Shown here: positions 57,564 to 64,000 of the stretch, piece by piece
How positions within the stretch are numbered: the stretch's first letter is position 1
How the letters are laid out: each line of letters begins with the position of its first letter
Origin: Evansella caseinilytica
GTDB taxonomy: Bacteria > Bacillota > Bacilli > Bacillales > Salisediminibacteriaceae
Assembly (NCBI RefSeq): GCF_900107275.1
Contig: NZ_FNPI01000013.1
Coordinates: 1 to 64,000 of the forward strand
Reading direction: 5' to 3'
DNA length: 64,000 nucleotides
Notes under the pieces: model-generated
What the model was told of the DNA's origin: nothing
Databases searched by the model: none
What the model saw: the letters and a program-made list of their open reading frames with translations, nothing else
Made by a program: the position numbers and the translations under genes

Positions 57564-58509
57564 GTGGAAACAGCCAAGGGAATCCCGCAAGCAGAGCATG
57601 CTCGTCCTGCATTTAAGAACAAACGCCCGGGGAAGACAGGAAGAAGCCTCCGTGTAAAAAACCGTTTGATTGGCTGGTCCTTTGTTCTTCTCTCGGTATT
57701 GCTGATCTCGATCTTTTATTTTTATCCGATGGTATCCGCCCTGCTGCTCTCCTTCCAATCAGGAGCAGGAACAAATCTTGACTTTGTCGGACTCGACAAT
57801 TATATCCGGCTGTTTGGTGATCCCACCTTTTTAGCAGCCGTAAAAAATACAGTGATCTATTTGCTCATACAAGTACCGCTGATGATTTTTCTCGCCTTGC
57901 TGATCTCGGTGCTGTTGAATGATAAAAAGCTGCTGGCAAAGGGCTGGTTTCGTACGGCGATCTTTTTGCCTTGTGTGACTTCCCTTGTTGCATACTCCGT
58001 CATTTTTAAATATATGTTTGGTACAGACGGACTAATTAATGTGATGTTGCTGAACTTGTCCATTGTTTCCCAGCCTATTCAGTGGCTGACGGATCCGTTT
58101 TGGGCAAAAGTGACCATCATCATCGCGATCACCTGGAGATGGACCGGCTATAACATGATTTTCTATCTGTCATCGCTGCAAAATATCGACAGCTCCATCT
58201 ACGAGGCTGCGAAAATCGATGGCGCGTCGGTTGTGCAACGGTTCTTTAAAATAACGATTCCGCTGCTGAAGCCGATTATTTTGTTCACCTCGATTACTTC
58301 TACGATCGGTACCTTGCAGCTGTTTGATGAAGTGATGAATATTACCGGTGGCGGACCGGGGAACGCTACATTAACGATCTCGCAGTATATTTACAACCTG
58401 TCGTTTAAATATACGCCGGACTTCGGCTATGCAGCGACAGTCTCTTATGCAATTGTCGTGCTGATTGTCTTTTTCTCGATTCTCCAGTTTAGAGTGGCAG
58501 GTGATAAAA

Positions 58510-58517
<8 letters not shown>
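57564..58517 (+). CDS. Sugar ABC transporter permease (MalF type)
   Basis: 317 residues, six transmembrane helices. The EAA loop that docks the ATPase is YEAAKIDGASVVQRFFKITIPLLKP. The start is a GTG behind AAGGAGTGA. It overlaps the next permease gene by 8 bases. Forms the membrane channel with that partner. Confidence 0.93.
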
Positions 58518-62455
<3,938 letters not shown>

Positions 62456-62490
62456 ATGAAAGCAAGGGAGAGGATCTGGCGGTTTATGCG

Positions 62491-62545
62491 GCCACTGAAA
62501 AAGTACAAACCTACTTTTTTAGTGGCCTCCGGCGCATCCGGTTAC
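62491..62545 (+). terminator. Terminator of the sugar operon
   Basis: GGCCACTGAAAAAGT pairs with ACTTTTTTAGTGGCC around ACAAACCT. A second small stem, CCGG-CGCAT-CCGG, follows with TTACTTTTTT. Starts about 35 bases after lacZ. Confidence 0.75.
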
Positions 62546-62691
62546 TTTTTTAAGCATGGTGGAAAAGGGAAGCCTTCCTTCAAGTTCACCTTCTTTTTCA
62601 GTTAAAGATAACAGGTATACTTCCTGTTAATGAATCATATGTTTCGTAGTACAAGCATACTGATTTACGGAAAAGGAAAGGATGAGCCTTT

Positions 62692-63147
62692 ATGAGTTTT
62701 ATCGTGCGAAAGGCATCGGTGGAAGACACGCTCCCGCTCCAGCATTTTATCGTCAAAACCGGCATGGACAAGCTACCGGCGATGGTTGATTGGACTTCAT
62801 TTCTAATTGCGGAAAATAACAGCGGCGAGTTTGCGGCGGTTGTACGTATCCAGCAATTGACGGATTCGATCGGACTTTTAAGAACGCTGATTGTTGATTC
62901 CAAAAAAATTACCACGCTTTTTATTTTGGAATTTATAGAAGCTTCCGTGAAGTACGCTCAGGAACGGGGGATATACAAATTGTATTTGCTGGCAGCAGGG
63001 GAGTCCGGTTTTTTATCACCATTGGGCTTTACAAAAATTGCGGAAGAATATCTGCCCGCTGAACTATTGGAAGCGGAGGACGTGAAAGGCCATGTGAAGA
63101 AACAGCTGCCAGTCTTTCTGTACGATCAGCGGCCAGGAACATACTAA
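62692..63147 (+). CDS. ywlB: GNAT-family acetyltransferase-like protein YwlB
   Basis: 151 residues with a GNAT-like fold: a beta-rich N-terminus (SFIVRKASVEDTLPLQHF) and a central segment RTLIVDSKKITTLFILEFI where acetyl-CoA binds in the family, then YKLYLLAAGESGFLSPLGFTK. The usual Q/RxxGxG/A loop is not clear, so enzyme activity is uncertain. GAAAGGATGAG precedes the ATG. In B. subtilis it lies between spoIIR-ywlA and ywlC; here the ABC and sugar clusters separate it from spoIIR. Confidence 0.82.
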   Translation: MSFIVRKASVEDTLPLQHFIVKTGMDKLPAMVDWTSFLIAENNSGEFAAVVRIQQLTDSIGLLRTLIVDSKKITTLFILEFIEASVKYAQERGIYKLYLLAAGESGFLSPLGFTKIAEEYLPAELLEAEDVKGHVKKQLPVFLYDQRPGTY

Positions 63148-63162
63148 ACCAACGATTATTTG

Positions 63163-63200
63163 TTCACAAAATTGTCGGGGACCATGTCCCCGACAATTTT
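63163..63200. repeat. Palindrome of the second repeat family, flank version
   Basis: AAAATTGTCGGGGAC (63168-63182), CAT, then its exact complement (63186-63200). GTTCACAAAATTGTCGGGGACC is also the reverse complement of the segment that follows the speE palindrome (GGTCCCCGACAATTTTGTGAAC). So this element and the one at 9479 are different cuts of one larger unit. Confidence 0.8.
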
Positions 63201-63219
63201 ATCCCCAGATCCCATAAAC

Positions 63220-63335
63220 TTACCCACATAAGTTGTGGATAACGCATGTTTATCCACAACTTATTCACTGTCTCCTGATAGATATCCACAATAATCCACA
63301 AGTTTATTCACAAATGTTGACATTCCTTTTCCACA
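63220..63335. promoter_or_regulatory. DnaA-box cluster upstream of ywlC
   Basis: Perfect TTATCCACA boxes occur at 63234-63242 (minus) and 63250-63258 (plus), forming an inverted pair. One-mismatch boxes lie at 63220 (TTACCCACA), 63282 (ATATCCACA), 63292 (TAATCCACA), 63304 (TTATTCACA) and 63327 (TTTTCCACA). Two further perfect boxes lie within ywlC at 63485-63493 and 63822-63830. The ywlC region is one of the DnaA-binding clusters outside oriC in B. subtilis. Confidence 0.8.
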
Positions 63336-63371
63336 GCAGCAAAATAAATACGAGCAAGGTGGTGGAAAACG

Positions 63372-64000
63372 ATGAATCAAAAAACAGAGAAGTCAAAGAC
63401 AATAACAAATAAAACCCCTGTTAATCAACCGGCAGTGAACAAGTCCGCAACAGCAAAGGATGAACAGCAAACGAAAATACTTCCTGTGGATAAATCTGTC
63501 CGTCGTCTGGAATCACATCCGTCTATCCAGGAAGCGGCCAGCATGCTGCGAAACGGGGAAGTCGTTGCCTTTCCGACGGAAACCGTATATGGATTAGGAG
63601 CTGATGCACTGTCGGATGCCGCGATCAATAAAATTTATCTGGCGAAAGGACGCCCGGCAGACAATCCCCTTATCGTGCATCTTTCCGACCGGGACCAGAT
63701 CAGTGAATACGTCACGTCAGTTTCCGAAAAAGCAAGGCGACTGATGAAAGCCTTTTGGCCGGGGCCGTTAACATTGGTGTTGGAACACAGCGGCAAGCTT
63801 TCTGCACAAGTTACCGCGAACTTATCCACAGTTGCCGTAAGAATACCGGATCATCCTGTTGCTCTAGCTTTAATCACTGCAGCCAATCGGCCGATCGCAG
63901 CGCCGAGTGCAAACACTTCAGGCCGTCCGAGCCCGACAGCCGCTGCCCATGTTTATGATGATCTGAAAGGCAGAATACCAGCAATCGTTGACGGAGGTGT
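63372..64000 (+). CDS. ywlC: L-threonylcarbamoyladenylate synthase (Sua5/YwlC), truncated by the window end
   Basis: First 209 codons are visible. It makes threonylcarbamoyl-AMP from threonine, bicarbonate and ATP for the t6A37 modification of ANN-decoding tRNAs. Core motifs: FPTETVYGLGADA, KGRPADNPLIVH, FWPGPLTLV, VAVRIPDHPVA and IAAPSANTSGRPSPT. A lysine, threonine and glutamine-rich extension of about 45 residues precedes the core and is longer than typical. AAGGTGGTGG precedes the ATG. The Sua5 C-terminal domain would lie beyond the window. DnaA boxes lie in its upstream region and inside the gene. Confidence 0.93.
   Translation, partial: MNQKTEKSKTITNKTPVNQPAVNKSATAKDEQQTKILPVDKSVRRLESHPSIQEAASMLRNGEVVAFPTETVYGLGADALSDAAINKIYLAKGRPADNPLIVHLSDRDQISEYVTSVSEKARRLMKAFWPGPLTLVLEHSGKLSAQVTANLSTVAVRIPDHPVALALITAANRPIAAPSANTSGRPSPTAAAHVYDDLKGRIPAIVDGG

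Noticed and set aside
63220-63335. Chromosomal replication origin
   Set aside because: Despite the DnaA boxes there is no dnaA or dnaN, and no AT-rich unwinding element. The neighbours match the ywlB-ywlC region.

Overview
The window is a 64-kb chromosomal segment of a spore-forming member of the Bacillaceae. Low-to-moderate GC, strong Shine-Dalgarno sequences, sporulation genes (pbpG, spo0F, spoIIR, a YhcN/YlaJ-type lipoprotein) and a backbone order close to the B. subtilis ywf-ywl region support this: ywfO-ywgA-ywhB-ywhD-pbpG-speE-ywiB-argS, then clsB-fadF-acyl-CoA dehydrogenase-rpoE-pyrG-ywjG-spo0F-fbaA-tal-murA2-glpX-rho-rpmE-tdk, then prfA-prmC-spoIIR-ywlB-ywlC. I cannot name the species. 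Comparisons with B. subtilis come from general knowledge, not from a search.

Layout. 1-760: left end of an IS3-family insertion sequence and two tandem copies of a repeat. 760-6154: HD hydrolase, YwgA, tautomerase, YwhD and a class A penicillin-binding protein. 6164-8634: accessory stretch with a small membrane protein, a secreted protein whose signal peptide is broken by a stop codon, and fused transposase remnants. 8635-11969: speE, ywiB, argS. 12000-31300: alpha/beta hydrolase, P1B-4 metal ATPase, cardiolipin synthase, then a fatty-acid and branched-chain acyl-CoA degradation block (fadF, thiolase, 3-hydroxyacyl-CoA dehydrogenase, two acyl-CoA dehydrogenases, MeaB GTPase, TetR regulator, fused isobutyryl-CoA mutase) and a Cu/Zn superoxide dismutase. 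31836-47302: conserved housekeeping run from rpoE to prmC. 47441-48088: spoIIR. 48815-51355: an ABC-2 type transporter operon behind a promoter with a 24-bp perfect palindrome. 51944-62455: YesN/YesM-type two-component pair, carbohydrate ABC importer and GH2 beta-galactosidase, with a catabolite-repression (cre) site. 62692-64000: ywlB, a cluster of DnaA boxes and the truncated start of the Sua5-type gene ywlC.

How the genes work together. The acyl-CoA block oxidises acyl-CoAs and passes electrons through ETF to FadF and the quinone pool. IcmF and MeaB add a B12-dependent carbon-skeleton rearrangement branch. A FadR-type operator lies over the fadF promoter. The YesMN-LacZ cluster looks like a self-contained sensing, import and hydrolysis unit for a beta-galactoside. 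pyrG has a leader that fits CTP-sensed reiterative-transcription attenuation.

The most striking feature is a modular family of interspersed repeats. About fifteen to twenty copies or fragments sit almost only between genes. They are bounded by GTTCAAAAAG / CTTTTTGAAC inverted ends, contain internal hairpins, and occur in both orientations and in tandem. One copy lies in the pyrG leader between the attenuator and the start codon, and another separates the binding-protein gene from its permease genes. A second, unrelated family of near-perfect long palindromes lies after speE, after the sporulation lipoprotein gene and before the DnaA-box cluster.
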